A stretch of DNA of 38,415 nucleotides from assembly GCA_002429165.1 (NCBI GenBank), contig DIYV01000066.1:1-38415 (forward strand), written 5' to 3'. This DNA is from Gallionella sp. UBA6045 (GTDB lineage Bacteria > Pseudomonadota > Gammaproteobacteria > Burkholderiales > Gallionellaceae). This document shows, in pieces, positions 1 to 8,701 of the stretch. Position 1 is the stretch's first letter; each line of letters opens with the position of its first letter. The position numbers and the translations under genes were made by a program. The notes under the pieces were generated by a model. That model saw only the letters and a program-made list of their open reading frames with translations. It was not told where the DNA came from and did not search any database.

Positions 1-1197
1 TGGCAGGACAATCGCGGAGCGGCGAGCTGTGTAGCGTTGCGTACCCACGAGAACGTTATCCGCAATCTTACCGGCCTGGCGCTGACTCCCTATTATTTCG
101 CACCCAAACTGCGCGTATTGTTGCAGGACAATCCGGGATGGCAGGCACGGCTTGAAAGCGGCGAACTGCTCGCAGGCACGCTGGACACGTTCCTGATCTG
201 GCGCCTGACCGGCGGCAGGCATTTCGTCACCGATGCATCCATGGCGACGCGCACTTTGCTTATGGACATCCGGCAACAACAATGGTCGCCGCAACTCTGC
301 GATCTGTTCGGGATACCCTCGCATATCCTGCCCGAGATCAAACCTTCCGTGGGGATGAACATCCAGCTGATGAAACCTCTAGCCATTCGACTAGGCCATC
401 AAAAGACAATGGCCAAGTCGTTGGTTATGGATAACGGCCTGATCCTGCAAGCCAGCGTCGGTGACCAGTCTGCCGCACTGTTCGCCAGCGTCAGCGAAGA
501 ACAGTCCGAAGCGCTGGTCAACCTCGGCACCGGCTGTTTTGTAATCCGTTATCTGCCAGACGGAAGGGCAGCATCAAACGGTTATCTGCAAACTCTGGTT
601 TATCAGGACAGCAAACAGCATGCGCATTTCGCGATCGAGGGTACGCTCAACTCTGTCGCTGCCGCATTTGCTCCGTATCCGGTGGGCGAATGCACTGTCG
701 ATGATCTAGCGGCGGACGATATCTTCTGCATTGCCGAGCCCAGCGGTCTGGGCGCGCCGTATTTTGCGAGCTGCCGCTTTGCGGCTTGCCTGCCTGACCC
801 ACTACACGGCGACCTAGGCGTCCAGTTTTCCGAATCGGTCGAACACCTGACGCAACGCCGCATTGCCGCGTTGTTGCTGGAGGCCGTTATTTTCAGGGTG
901 ACGCGGATACTGGAAGAATTTCACCAAGAAAGCGCTATCGAGCGGGTGTTCCTTTCCGGCGGGTTGTCGGAATTGATCTGTTTGCAGCAAGGCATCGCCG
1001 GCTGCGTGCCTTTCGAGGTCCATCACTTGCGGCAAAGCGAATCCAGCCTGCAGGGAGCCGCGCTGCTTGCAGCCGGTATGAAACCGGCTAGCCAGCGAAA
1101 CAGCGTATCAATATCGGCCGCGGAAAACGCGGCGCTGCGGAATAAATACCTGGGCTGGAAATCATGGCTGGACAGTTTGTTGTCGGCTACATCGTAA
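1..1197 (+). CDS. FGGY-family carbohydrate kinase (glycerol kinase-like), 5' truncated by window edge
   Basis: Open from the first base, so the N-terminal part lies outside the window; the visible first residues WQDNRG match the WQD(R/N) segment that follows the N-terminal ATPase lobe in FGGY kinases. Further family marks are the GTFLIWRLTGG and TDASMATRT segments, GDQSAALFA, the nucleotide-binding LVNLGTGCFV, EGTLNSVAAA, and FLSGGLS plus SLQGAALLA near the end. These enzymes phosphorylate a sugar or polyol with ATP in the cytoplasm. The substrate cannot be told from this part; glycerol kinase is the closest resemblance, but several residues differ. About 20 residues encoded at 369-435 (LAIRLGHQKTMAKSLVMDNG) interrupt the usual path from the SVGMN segment to LILQASVGDQSAAL; they come from a palindromic element also found in glnD (see findings). 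The enzyme may still fold if the insert lies in a surface loop. Confidence 0.85.
   Translation, partial: WQDNRGAASCVALRTHENVIRNLTGLALTPYYFAPKLRVLLQDNPGWQARLESGELLAGTLDTFLIWRLTGGRHFVTDASMATRTLLMDIRQQQWSPQLCDLFGIPSHILPEIKPSVGMNIQLMKPLAIRLGHQKTMAKSLVMDNGLILQASVGDQSAALFASVSEEQSEALVNLGTGCFVIRYLPDGRAASNGYLQTLVYQDSKQHAHFAIEGTLNSVAAAFAPYPVGECTVDDLAADDIFCIAEPSGLGAPYFASCRFAACLPDPLHGDLGVQFSESVEHLTQRRIAALLLEAVIFRVTRILEEFHQESAIERVFLSGGLSELICLQQGIAGCVPFEVHHLRQSESSLQGAALLAAGMKPASQRNSVSISAAENAALRNKYLGWKSWLDSLLSATS
369..435 (+). repeat. Palindromic repeat element, copy 1, inside the FGGY kinase gene
   Basis: Imperfect hairpin within coding sequence. TAGCCA 380-385 pairs with TGGTTA 422-427 (one G-U), CGACT 388-392 with AGTCG 416-420, and GGCCAT 394-399 with ATGGCC 409-414, around a 9-nt loop at 400-408. 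The flanking GATGAAAC at 369 and GGTTATG at 424 also occur in the two glnD copies. The reading frame stays open across it, and the frame used differs from that in glnD. Confidence 0.7.
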
Positions 1198-1452
1198 GGT
1201 GACTGCTTTTAGAAAGCGGCATTGACTGTTGAATCGGCATTACCATGCCGGCTATAGGCAGGGAAGCAGACAGTTGTATCAGCAAATATAATCAGCCATA
1301 GTCAGGCCAAACCCGGCCATTCGCGACTGGCAGCTTTCCCGCAAGCAATAGGTCAACATGAAGCAGCGGTATGTGCCATTTGCAGAACTTGTTGTATTGC
1401 AAAATGTGCCAAGAGTTTCCATTCAGTGCTTTTTTTCGAAATTCCCAGCCAA
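1198..1452. other. Intergenic region after the kinase gene
   Basis: No gene recognised. Two small hairpins follow the kinase stop: GCTTT/AAAGC at 1205-1217, and CGGCAT/ATGCCG at 1235-1250. Neither has a clear run of T after it, so a terminator role is only possible. Confidence 0.4.
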
Positions 1453-1494
1453 CTAACCCTCTCTAATTCTCCCCTAATTCTCGACTGCTATCTT
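1453..1494 (+). promoter_or_regulatory. Predicted OmpR-type (QseB/PmrA-like) operator and promoter for pepSY remnant / COG4705 gene 1
   Basis: Three CTAA(C/T) half-sites start at 1453, 1463 and 1474, that is 10 and 11 bp apart, one helical turn each. A -10-like TATCTT (1489-1494) begins 10 bp after the last half-site. The same arrangement precedes four other genes in the window. It is a weaker match to the (C/T)TTAA pattern than the sites at 14589 and 20019. Confidence 0.5.
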
Positions 1495-1522
1495 CACAAC
1501 TTCGCGAATATCCTCGTGTATG

Positions 1523-1696
1523 TAAAGAGTGATCATTATTAAACACAGATTCTATCTGGCAGGACTTTCTGTTCTCTCCTGAGCCGGAAAATGCAGTGTC
1601 TACGCGGCCTATGCCACCAGAAACGATGCTCTTGCTACCGAGGCTGCAAAAATCAACATGACGCAAGCGGTAACCGCTGCTGGGGAACATGTCTAA
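1523..1696 (+). pseudogene. Decayed PepSY-domain protein gene
   Basis: Two pieces in different frames look like one broken small secreted PepSY protein. The first (about 1539-1581) reads like a signal peptide, KHRFYLAGLSVLS, and then stops. The second (1583-1696) reads AYATRNDALATEAAKINMTQ then AVTAAGEHV before a stop. KINMTQAVTAA matches the start of a PepSY domain; compare KINMEQARAIA in the intact gene at 30970. The rest of the domain is missing. The piece lies directly before the COG4705 gene and after the predicted operator, so the promoter may now serve the COG4705 gene. A short expressed peptide cannot be excluded. Confidence 0.5.
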
Positions 1697-1717
1697 CATT
1701 CACGGGAGATTATCAAA

Positions 1718-2494
1718 ATGAAATCCATGACGCGCAAAGATGAAATGCAAATGCTGAACAAGGTTCCGGAGGTGATGATCGTTTTCTGGATCATCAAAAT
1801 CTTGTGCACCACGGTAGGAGAAACCGCCGCCGACTTTCTGAATGTCAATTTGAATTTTGGTCTGACCGGCACATCTTTGGTGATGAGTGCATTCCTAGCC
1901 GTTTTTCTGGTCATGCAATTACGCAGCAAAAAATATATACCGTGGCTGTACTGGACAGTCGTAGTCCTGGTCAGCATCGTGGGCACGCTGATTACGGATA
2001 ATCTCGTGGACAATTTTGGTATTGCGCTGAAAACCACCACCATTGCATTCAGTCTTGCATTATTGGTGACGTTTTCGCTCTGGTATGCAAAAGAGAAAAC
2101 GCTGTCCATTCATAGCATATTCACCCGGCAGCGCGAGCTGTTCTATTGGGCAGCCATTTTGTTCACATTTGCACTGGGCACGGCAGCAGGAGACCTTGTG
2201 GCAGAAGGTCTGAGTCTGGGTTATGCCAATTCGACACTGATGTTTGGCGGCATGATCGTCATCGCCACGATGGCCTACTACGGCTTCAGCGCAAATGCAA
2301 TTCTGGCGTTCTGGATTGCCTACATTCTGACCCGGCCGCTGGGGGCATCCATTGGTGACTACCTGTCGCAATCGGTTGGTAATGGCGGACTGGGTCTGGG
2401 TCTGGCATACACGAATGCGGCATTTCTGTCGGCGATCCTGGCACTGGTGATTTATCTGACTGTCACCCGGCGGGATGCAAAGGTGACCGTATGA
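1718..2494 (+). CDS. COG4705 family multi-pass membrane protein, copy 1 (function unknown)
   Basis: A 258-residue hydrophobic protein with about eight membrane segments and no signal peptide. It belongs to the COG4705 family of uncharacterised membrane proteins. The start follows a GGGAG ribosome site at 1703. The sequence is built from four repeats of a 17-residue pattern: aromatic-Trp, ten residues to Gly, five more to Asp. The Trp residues are W24, W79, W144 and W199; the Gly residues are G34, G89, G154 and G209; the Asp residues are D39, D94, D159 and D214. Spacings of 55, 65 and 55 suggest two rounds of duplication. Four Asp residues in matching positions next to membrane segments suggest transport of a cation, but this is inference. 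It is a close paralog of the protein at 20093. The downstream pump genes start 100 bp later in the same direction. Confidence 0.85.
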   Translation: MKSMTRKDEMQMLNKVPEVMIVFWIIKILCTTVGETAADFLNVNLNFGLTGTSLVMSAFLAVFLVMQLRSKKYIPWLYWTVVVLVSIVGTLITDNLVDNFGIALKTTTIAFSLALLVTFSLWYAKEKTLSIHSIFTRQRELFYWAAILFTFALGTAAGDLVAEGLSLGYANSTLMFGGMIVIATMAYYGFSANAILAFWIAYILTRPLGASIGDYLSQSVGNGGLGLGLAYTNAAFLSAILALVIYLTVTRRDAKVTV

Positions 2495-2594
2495 ACGGTG
2501 CTGCCTCACACGCCATGAGCAGACAGAGCATGCCAAAGCACATCAGCACGAAACAGATGAATCAACTTGTTTACCTGGATAAAGGCAGGATCGC

Positions 2595-4016
2595 ATGAGC
2601 AGTAACACAGAGAATCCAGGGTTCACGGCGGGGCTGAAAAGTGAACTGGCAATACAAGTAACATTCACTCGTTCCCTTTTTGTCGGCCTGGCCTTTGGCC
2701 TGGCCGGGTGCGCCAGTTATGCGCCACAACCTTTGCCCACGCAAATGGATTTGCCGCAGTCTGTCTCCGCGATCCCGGTCAAACCGGCGCAACTGCCTTT
2801 TCGTAGGCTGAGTTCCCACCTGTTCAACCCGGCTGACGGTCTGGACATCGACGAGGTCGCGATGCTGGCGGTCGCGAACAACCCTCAGCTCAGGCAAGCG
2901 CGCGATGGTTTGGGTATAGCACGGGCTCAATCGTTTGCTGCCGGGTTGCTGCCCGATCCGCAGCTGGGCATCACGTCGGACCACCCGACTAACGGGACGA
3001 CGGGTAATACCAATGCTTTCAACCTCAACCTAAACTACGATGTCAGCGCGCTGCTGCTGCGCTCCTCCCGGGCCGGATCGGCAACCGCAGCCGAACAACA
3101 GATCAATCTGGAGTTGTTATGGCAGGAATGGCAAGTTGTCAGCCAGGTGCGCCTGCTGTTCACCCGCCTGACTACTCAACAGCGTTTATTGTCACAGTTG
3201 CAGGACGCACGCGGCCTGTTCGCTGAACGCTACCAGCGCAGCCGGCAAGCGCTGGCGGAAGGAAACGTCACGAGCGATTTCGCCAGCGCCGATCTTGCCG
3301 CCCTGCAGAATGTCGAGCGCCAGATTAATGATCTGGAACGCAGCCGCCTGCAGAATCACGCCAGTCTGTGCAACTTGCTGGGGATTGCGCCCGGCGCATC
3401 GCTCGATCTGGTCGGGGAACCGTCGCCGTCTGCAATCGACACCGCCGCTGTGCGTTCAAACCTGGAACAGCGACTCGACCAGCGTCCCGATATGCGGGCA
3501 CTGCAGGCCGGCTATCGCTCCCAGGAGGAAAAATTCCGCGGGTCTGTTCTGGCGCAGTTTCCTGCGTTGAATGTGGGTATCACTCGCGCACGCGATACCA
3601 GCGGGCTTTATACCCTGGGTTTCGGTGTGAGCCTGAGCCTTCCGATTTTCAATGCCAACCGCGGCAATATCGCGATTGAAAAAGCCACCCGCAAGAAACT
3701 TTTTGATGAGTATCAGGACAGGCTCAACAGCGCTTACAGTGAAATCGACATCGCGCTTGCGAATCTGTCTCTGCTGCAAGACCAGTTACAGCGGACCCAA
3801 CTAGGCGTTGCCGAGTTCAGCATCGTGGCACGGAATGCCGAAGCTGCGTACCGGGCCGGCAACCTGGCTGCCACGGACTATGTGCGGCTGAAAACAGCAC
3901 TGCTGGACAAACAAACCGAGTCCCTCAATTTGCAGGAAGCTCTGATGGAACAACAAATCGCGCTGGAAACCCTGCTGGGTCCAGACTTGCCGGAACAGAA
4001 CGGGAGCAAAAAATGA
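2595..4016 (+). CDS. TolC-family outer membrane efflux lipoprotein (pump 1)
   Basis: Outer membrane channel of a tripartite efflux pump. After a long N-terminal stretch the hydrophobic segment ends in a lipobox, LAGC, with the lipidated Cys near residue 39 of 473. The body has the two-fold outer-membrane-efflux pattern: long helical segments with paired stretches such as DPQLGITSDHP and FPALNVGITRARD, and a C-terminal half rich in Leu and Gln heptads. The long stretch before the hydrophobic segment suggests the true start may lie slightly downstream, but no good internal ATG is seen. Its stop overlaps the start of the adaptor gene (ATGA at 4013), so the two are translationally coupled. Substrate unknown. 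Confidence 0.88.
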   Translation: MSSNTENPGFTAGLKSELAIQVTFTRSLFVGLAFGLAGCASYAPQPLPTQMDLPQSVSAIPVKPAQLPFRRLSSHLFNPADGLDIDEVAMLAVANNPQLRQARDGLGIARAQSFAAGLLPDPQLGITSDHPTNGTTGNTNAFNLNLNYDVSALLLRSSRAGSATAAEQQINLELLWQEWQVVSQVRLLFTRLTTQQRLLSQLQDARGLFAERYQRSRQALAEGNVTSDFASADLAALQNVERQINDLERSRLQNHASLCNLLGIAPGASLDLVGEPSPSAIDTAAVRSNLEQRLDQRPDMRALQAGYRSQEEKFRGSVLAQFPALNVGITRARDTSGLYTLGFGVSLSLPIFNANRGNIAIEKATRKKLFDEYQDRLNSAYSEIDIALANLSLLQDQLQRTQLGVAEFSIVARNAEAAYRAGNLAATDYVRLKTALLDKQTESLNLQEALMEQQIALETLLGPDLPEQNGSKK

Positions 4017-5038
4017 ACAAGCTTTTTACAACTATAACTTTGCCAGTCCTCCTGCTGGCGAACAGCATGGCATACGCCACAGATATCCCCAGTGTGCAGA
4101 TCGAAACGGTGACGATGAAGCAATTGCAAATGACCGATACCGTTTCCGGCTATGGCATCGTGTCTCCTGACACGCGCAGCCTGCAAACAATCAGTCTGCC
4201 CCGTCCGGGCCAGATCGTGAGGCTGCTGGTCAGTCCCGGGCAGACTGTGAAAAAAGATTCTCCCCTGCTTGAGTTCGGCACCGGCGCCGATGCGGCGCTG
4301 GGTTACCAGCAAGCGCGCCAGGCGGTTGATTTCGCCATGAGCGAAGCAACCCGCGTCGAACAACTGGTCGCACAGCAACTGGCCACCCAGTCGCAGCTTG
4401 CCGCAGCGAACAAGGCGCTGGCAGATGCCGAAGCCGGCCTGCGTGCCCAGGAAAGAATCGGCGCGGGCCGGGCTTTGGAGCGGGTCGCCGCCCCATTCGA
4501 CGGTATCGTGATATCCGTGCAGGCGGCACAGGGCGATCGTCTGGCCGCAGGCGCGCCGTTACTGCAGCTGACGCGGGCCGGTGGTCAGCGTGTGTTGCTG
4601 GGAGTAGAGCCGGATGATGTGGGGCGCGTGCAGCCCGGCATGTCCGTCAGTGTTGTCCCCGTATTCAGCAGTGAGTCCAAAGTGTCGGGGCGGGTCGCGC
4701 AGGTGTTCGGCATGATCAATCCGCAAACCCAGTTGGTGGACGTGTTGGTGAAAGTCGCCGGTGGCGGGTTGATGCCCGGCACACGGGTGCGCTCGGAAAT
4801 TTTAGTGGCGAAGCCTACCGCATGGGTCGTGCCGCGTTCGGCGGTATTGCGCGATGCCGAAGGCACCTATCTGTTCCAGGTGGCGCAGGGCAAAGCACAC
4901 AGGGTAAATGTGCAAACAGGATTGGAGCACAAGGGGCTGATCGCCGTACAAGGTCCCTTCGACCCCGGTCAACCGGTGGCGAACATGGGCAATTATGAAT
5001 TGCACGATGGTATGGCGGTGCGCGGGAGCGGGCAATGA
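4013..5038 (+). CDS. RND efflux periplasmic adaptor (membrane fusion protein, pump 1)
   Basis: Adaptor bridging the inner-membrane RND pump and the TolC-like channel. It has a 22-residue signal peptide ending in AYA. A split lipoyl half-motif (PRPGQIVRLLVSPGQTVKKD, about residues 62-81) is followed by a short helical hairpin (about 95-145) and the second lipoyl half (RVAAPFDGIVISVQAAQGD). The beta-barrel and membrane-proximal domains follow. At 341 residues it is on the short side for the family. No lipobox and no His-rich or Met-rich metal segment is seen, so a heavy-metal substrate is not supported for this pump. It overlaps the genes on both sides by 4 nt. Confidence 0.88.
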   Translation: MNKLFTTITLPVLLLANSMAYATDIPSVQIETVTMKQLQMTDTVSGYGIVSPDTRSLQTISLPRPGQIVRLLVSPGQTVKKDSPLLEFGTGADAALGYQQARQAVDFAMSEATRVEQLVAQQLATQSQLAAANKALADAEAGLRAQERIGAGRALERVAAPFDGIVISVQAAQGDRLAAGAPLLQLTRAGGQRVLLGVEPDDVGRVQPGMSVSVVPVFSSESKVSGRVAQVFGMINPQTQLVDVLVKVAGGGLMPGTRVRSEILVAKPTAWVVPRSAVLRDAEGTYLFQVAQGKAHRVNVQTGLEHKGLIAVQGPFDPGQPVANMGNYELHDGMAVRGSGQ

Positions 5039-8000
5039 GTTTCACGCAGTGGATACAGGGGCACCGTCGCTCGATCTTGTTCCTGCTGGCACTGCTGGCG
5101 GTGGCGGGCATAGTGGCAGGACTCAAACTGCCGGTAACCCTGTTCCCCACGGTGGATTTTCCCCGTGTGAAGGTATACCTGGACGCGGGCGACCGTCCCG
5201 CCGATTTGATGATGCTGACGGTGACACAACCGGTGGAAGAAGCGGTGCGCCGTGTGCCCGGCCTGCGCGATGTGCGTTCCACAACCAGCCGTGGCTCGGC
5301 GGAAGTATCGGTAAGCTTCGACTGGGGTACCGACATGGGCCTCGCCACTTCGCAGATCAACCAGTCCATTGCGCAAATCATGCCGAATCTGCCCCCGAGC
5401 ACGCAATTCACCACTCAGCGCATGGATCCCACGGTATTCCCGATTCTGGCCTACAGCCTGACTTCGGCGAGCCAGTCGCAAACTGCGCTGTACGACCTGG
5501 CGCGCTATCAATTGCGACCATTGCTGTCAAGCGTCAACGGCGTGGCACGCATCGAAGTGATGGGCGGTGCGCAGGAGGAATATCAGGTTACCGTCGACCC
5601 GGCGCGGCTGCTGGCCTACGGACTTACCCTGTCCGATGTGGCACAAGCACTGTCCGCCGCCAATGTGGTCACCGCGGTGGGGCGGCTGGAAGACCATTAC
5701 AAACTGTACCTGGTGATTTCCGATACGCGTCTGCGTAACGTCAAGCAGATCGGCGCTACCGTCATCAAAACCGGCAGCAACGGCATCGTGAAACTGGAAG
5801 ACGTAGCACAAGTCAGCGACGGTGTGGTGCCGCAATGGATCAAAGTGAACGCCGACGGACGCCCGGCGGTACTGTTGAATATCTACCAGCAACCCGGCAG
5901 CAACAGCGTGCAGATCGCGCGTGATTTGCATGCCAAGCTCGCAGCATATAAATCGCAACTGCCGCCCGGCGTGAAACTGGCCAACTGGTACGATCAAAGC
6001 ATGCTGGTATTGGACTCCGCCGCCAGCGTGCGTGATGCGATCCTCATCGGCACCGTACTGGCAGTGTTGGTGCTGTTTGCCTTCCTGCGCAATATCAAGA
6101 TCACCCTGATCGCCGCGCTGGTCGTGCCGGCGGTTCTGGCGGCGACCGTGGTGGTGTTCTATGCGTTCGACATGAGCTTCAACATCATGACGCTGGGCGG
6201 CATGGCGGCGGCGGTGGGACTGATCATCGACGACGCGATCGTGATGATCGAGCACATCGTGCGGCGCCTGCGTGGCGCGCAGGGAGATCACCACGGCCGG
6301 GTGATGGCGGCAGCGATGGAATTCGTCCGTCCGCTGGCAGGCTCGTCGGCATCCACCATCGTCATTTTCCTGCCGCTGGCCTTTCTCACCGGCGTGACGG
6401 GCGCCTTCTTCAAGGCCCTGTCGTTGACCATGGCCTCCGGATTGATCATTTCCTTTTTCATCACCTGGCTGGCCGTGCCGCTGCTGGCAGACCATTTCCT
6501 CAATGAGAAGGATGCGAACCAGAAAGAGGGGGGTGCCGTGACCGAGTGGATGCATCGCCGCTACAATTCCCTGATGCAGCGCCTGCTGGCGCGCCCAGTG
6601 CTCATACTCCTGTTCGTGCTGCCTTTGCTGGGGATCGGCCTGCTGTCATTCAACAATGTCGGCTCGGGTTTCATGCCGGCCATGGACGAGGGCGGGTTCA
6701 TCCTGGATTACCGTGCCGAACCCGGAACCTCCCTGACCGAAACCGACCGGCTGCTGCAACAGGTCGAGACCATCATCAAGGCCAACCCCTATGTGGACAC
6801 CTATTCGCGCCGCACCGGCACACAGTTGGGCGGTGGCCTCACCGAAGCCAATGAGGGCGACTTCTTCGTGCGCCTGAAATCCGGGAAGCGCCCCCCGATC
6901 GACGAAATAATGGACGACATTCGCGGGAAGGTCGAGCATCAAGTGCCGGGACTGGATATCGAATTCGCTCAATTGATGGAAGACGTCATCGGCGACCTCA
7001 CCTCGGTGCCGCAGCCGATCGAAATCAAGCTGTTTTCGGATAACGCCGACGAACTCGACGCGACAGCGCACAAGGTTCAGGCGCTGATCAACAAGGTGCC
7101 CGGTGTGGTGGATACCCGCGACGGCATCAACCCGGCGGGCGATGCGCTGGAAATCCACGTTGATCGCGTCAAGGCCGCGCTGGAAGGCATGAACCCGGAC
7201 AGCATCACGCAGATACTCGGCGGCTACTTGACCGGCATGGTCACGACGCAAATGCAGCAAGGCCCCAAGCTGGTCGGCGTGCGCGTATGGATACCGCAGG
7301 ATCAGCGCGCCATCGTGCCGGACGTGGGCAATCTGCTGATTCGCGCCCCTGATGGACATGTATTCCCGCTAAAGCGGGTGGCGCAGATCGTCCCGATCAG
7401 TGGGCAGCCTCAAATCAAGCGCGAGAATCTCAAGCGCATGGTGGCCGTGACCGGTCGCATCAGCGGGCGCTCCATGGGATCGGTGATCGTCGACATCCGC
7501 AAGGCGATGGCCACACCCGGACTTCTGCCCAAGGGGATGTATTACGATCTGGGCGGGCTTTACAAGCAACAACAGATCGCCTTCAAGGGCTTGATGGCCG
7601 TGTTCGTCGCCGCGGTCGGACTGGTGTTCATGCTGCTGCTGTTCCTGTATGAAAGTTTCCGTGTGGCGCTATCCATCCTGGCCATGCCGCTGCTGGCCGT
7701 GTCAGCGGTATTTGCAGGATTGTGGCTGGCGGGCATCGAACTCAACATCTCGGCGATGATGGGCATGACCATGATTATCGGCATCGTCACCGAGGTCGCC
7801 ATTTTTTATTTTTCCGAGTTCAACGATCTGATCAAGAACGAGCCGTTCCATATTGCCCTGATCGAAGCCGGCAAGAACCGCATGCGGCCCATCGCGATGA
7901 CCACATTCGCCGCCATTCTCACCCTGCTGCCGCTGGCCTTCGCCATCGGACAGGGCTCGGCCATGCAGCAGCCGCTCGCGGTGGCAATCATCGCCGGACT

Positions 8001-8088
8001 GGTTGTGCAATTGCCGCTGGTGCTGCTGGTCATGCCGGTGTTGTTCAGCATTCTTATCGGCAAGCAACACCCGAATGGAAATGCTTGA
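5035..8088 (+). CDS. RND-family efflux transporter inner-membrane subunit (pump 1)
   Basis: Proton-driven inner-membrane pump of 1017 residues with the usual twelve membrane segments and two large periplasmic loops. The N-terminal segment, then the LPVTLFPTVDFPRV region, and the TM4 motif GLIIDDAIVMIEH with the Asp pair D399-D400 are clear. The TM10 motif GIVTEVAIFYFSEFND has Glu where drug-type pumps such as AcrB carry a Lys; a Glu at this point is more like heavy-metal-type pumps. The protein therefore mixes features of the two classes, and a substrate should not be assigned from sequence. It is the last gene of a 4-nt-overlapping three-gene set starting at 2595. Confidence 0.9.
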   Translation: MSFTQWIQGHRRSILFLLALLAVAGIVAGLKLPVTLFPTVDFPRVKVYLDAGDRPADLMMLTVTQPVEEAVRRVPGLRDVRSTTSRGSAEVSVSFDWGTDMGLATSQINQSIAQIMPNLPPSTQFTTQRMDPTVFPILAYSLTSASQSQTALYDLARYQLRPLLSSVNGVARIEVMGGAQEEYQVTVDPARLLAYGLTLSDVAQALSAANVVTAVGRLEDHYKLYLVISDTRLRNVKQIGATVIKTGSNGIVKLEDVAQVSDGVVPQWIKVNADGRPAVLLNIYQQPGSNSVQIARDLHAKLAAYKSQLPPGVKLANWYDQSMLVLDSAASVRDAILIGTVLAVLVLFAFLRNIKITLIAALVVPAVLAATVVVFYAFDMSFNIMTLGGMAAAVGLIIDDAIVMIEHIVRRLRGAQGDHHGRVMAAAMEFVRPLAGSSASTIVIFLPLAFLTGVTGAFFKALSLTMASGLIISFFITWLAVPLLADHFLNEKDANQKEGGAVTEWMHRRYNSLMQRLLARPVLILLFVLPLLGIGLLSFNNVGSGFMPAMDEGGFILDYRAEPGTSLTETDRLLQQVETIIKANPYVDTYSRRTGTQLGGGLTEANEGDFFVRLKSGKRPPIDEIMDDIRGKVEHQVPGLDIEFAQLMEDVIGDLTSVPQPIEIKLFSDNADELDATAHKVQALINKVPGVVDTRDGINPAGDALEIHVDRVKAALEGMNPDSITQILGGYLTGMVTTQMQQGPKLVGVRVWIPQDQRAIVPDVGNLLIRAPDGHVFPLKRVAQIVPISGQPQIKRENLKRMVAVTGRISGRSMGSVIVDIRKAMATPGLLPKGMYYDLGGLYKQQQIAFKGLMAVFVAAVGLVFMLLLFLYESFRVALSILAMPLLAVSAVFAGLWLAGIELNISAMMGMTMIIGIVTEVAIFYFSEFNDLIKNEPFHIALIEAGKNRMRPIAMTTFAAILTLLPLAFAIGQGSAMQQPLAVAIIAGLVVQLPLVLLVMPVLFSILIGKQHPNGNA

Positions 8089-8427
8089 GCGGCATATCCG
8101 GTCCGGCACTGTCATCCGGCATGATGAGTCAATTCTCCGTATCCCGGCAGCCAAATCACAGGTGACGTTCGGATGTTTCATCCCCGGCACGGAGAAGATT
8201 TTCGGGATGGGACCAAAAAATAGCTCCTCGGAAAGAGGTGTGGTATTAACAGCCAAAAAATGTTGGGCAGAAAGCCGTAGTGACTGAAACAGGTAGACGT
8301 TTTCCGGGCGAAAAAATGAGATACGAATGGTTGCTGTTGGAAGAGAAGCGGACAGTTATGTTAGCTAATCCAAACAGGCAAAATGCGGCCATAGGAGTCG
8401 ATCAAAAAAATTACTTTGAGCAGCCGG
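8089..8427. other. Intergenic region between pump 1 and the candidate island
   Basis: No convincing gene. A 77-codon frame at 8280-8513 runs into the repeat at 8428 and has no family resemblance. The stretch around 8353 (AAGCGGACAGTTATG) faintly resembles the GCGGACATAGCGG segment of the right repeat, so this may be worn-down repeat sequence. Confidence 0.4.
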
Positions 8428-8608
8428 TTCTCGGCCTTTGCGGAAGTCCGGGGTTAACTGTCGAGATGTCCGCTCTGTGTAGCGAAGCTGACGTTACTGG
8501 TTTTGCGTCTTAGGTCCGCACTGCTCAAATTGCAGACCAAAATATTTTTCCGGAAAAAAACCTACCGCAACGTCCGCTATGTAAACCACGGATGCGTACT
8601 ATCGACAC
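8428..8608 (+). repeat. Left ~180-bp inverted repeat of the candidate island
   Basis: Running from TTCTCGGCC to ATCGACAC, this segment matches the reverse complement of 14311-14492 almost base for base. A few scattered mismatches and small differences lie around 8527-8575. Conserved landmarks include AAGTCCGGGGTTAACTGTCG, AGCGAAGCTGACGTTACTGG and TAAACCACGGATGCG. No open reading frame spans both copies, so it is not a duplicated gene. Confidence 0.8.
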
Positions 8609-8701
8609 TTTATAGTCATTCGCTCTATCGCTTCAAGAATTAAGACCGCAGATATCGGCTAGGGATGGTTATCGGACTTTCTGCTACGAGTTGGCGGGGG
8701 C

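Noticed and set aside
5527..6555. Minus-strand 342-codon open frame inside RND pump 1
   Set aside because: Rich in His/Gln/Arg, no domain, fully inside a clear RND gene.
8280..8513. 77-codon plus-strand frame before the Nramp-like gene
   Set aside because: Runs into the inverted repeat, is not preserved in the second repeat copy, and resembles no family.
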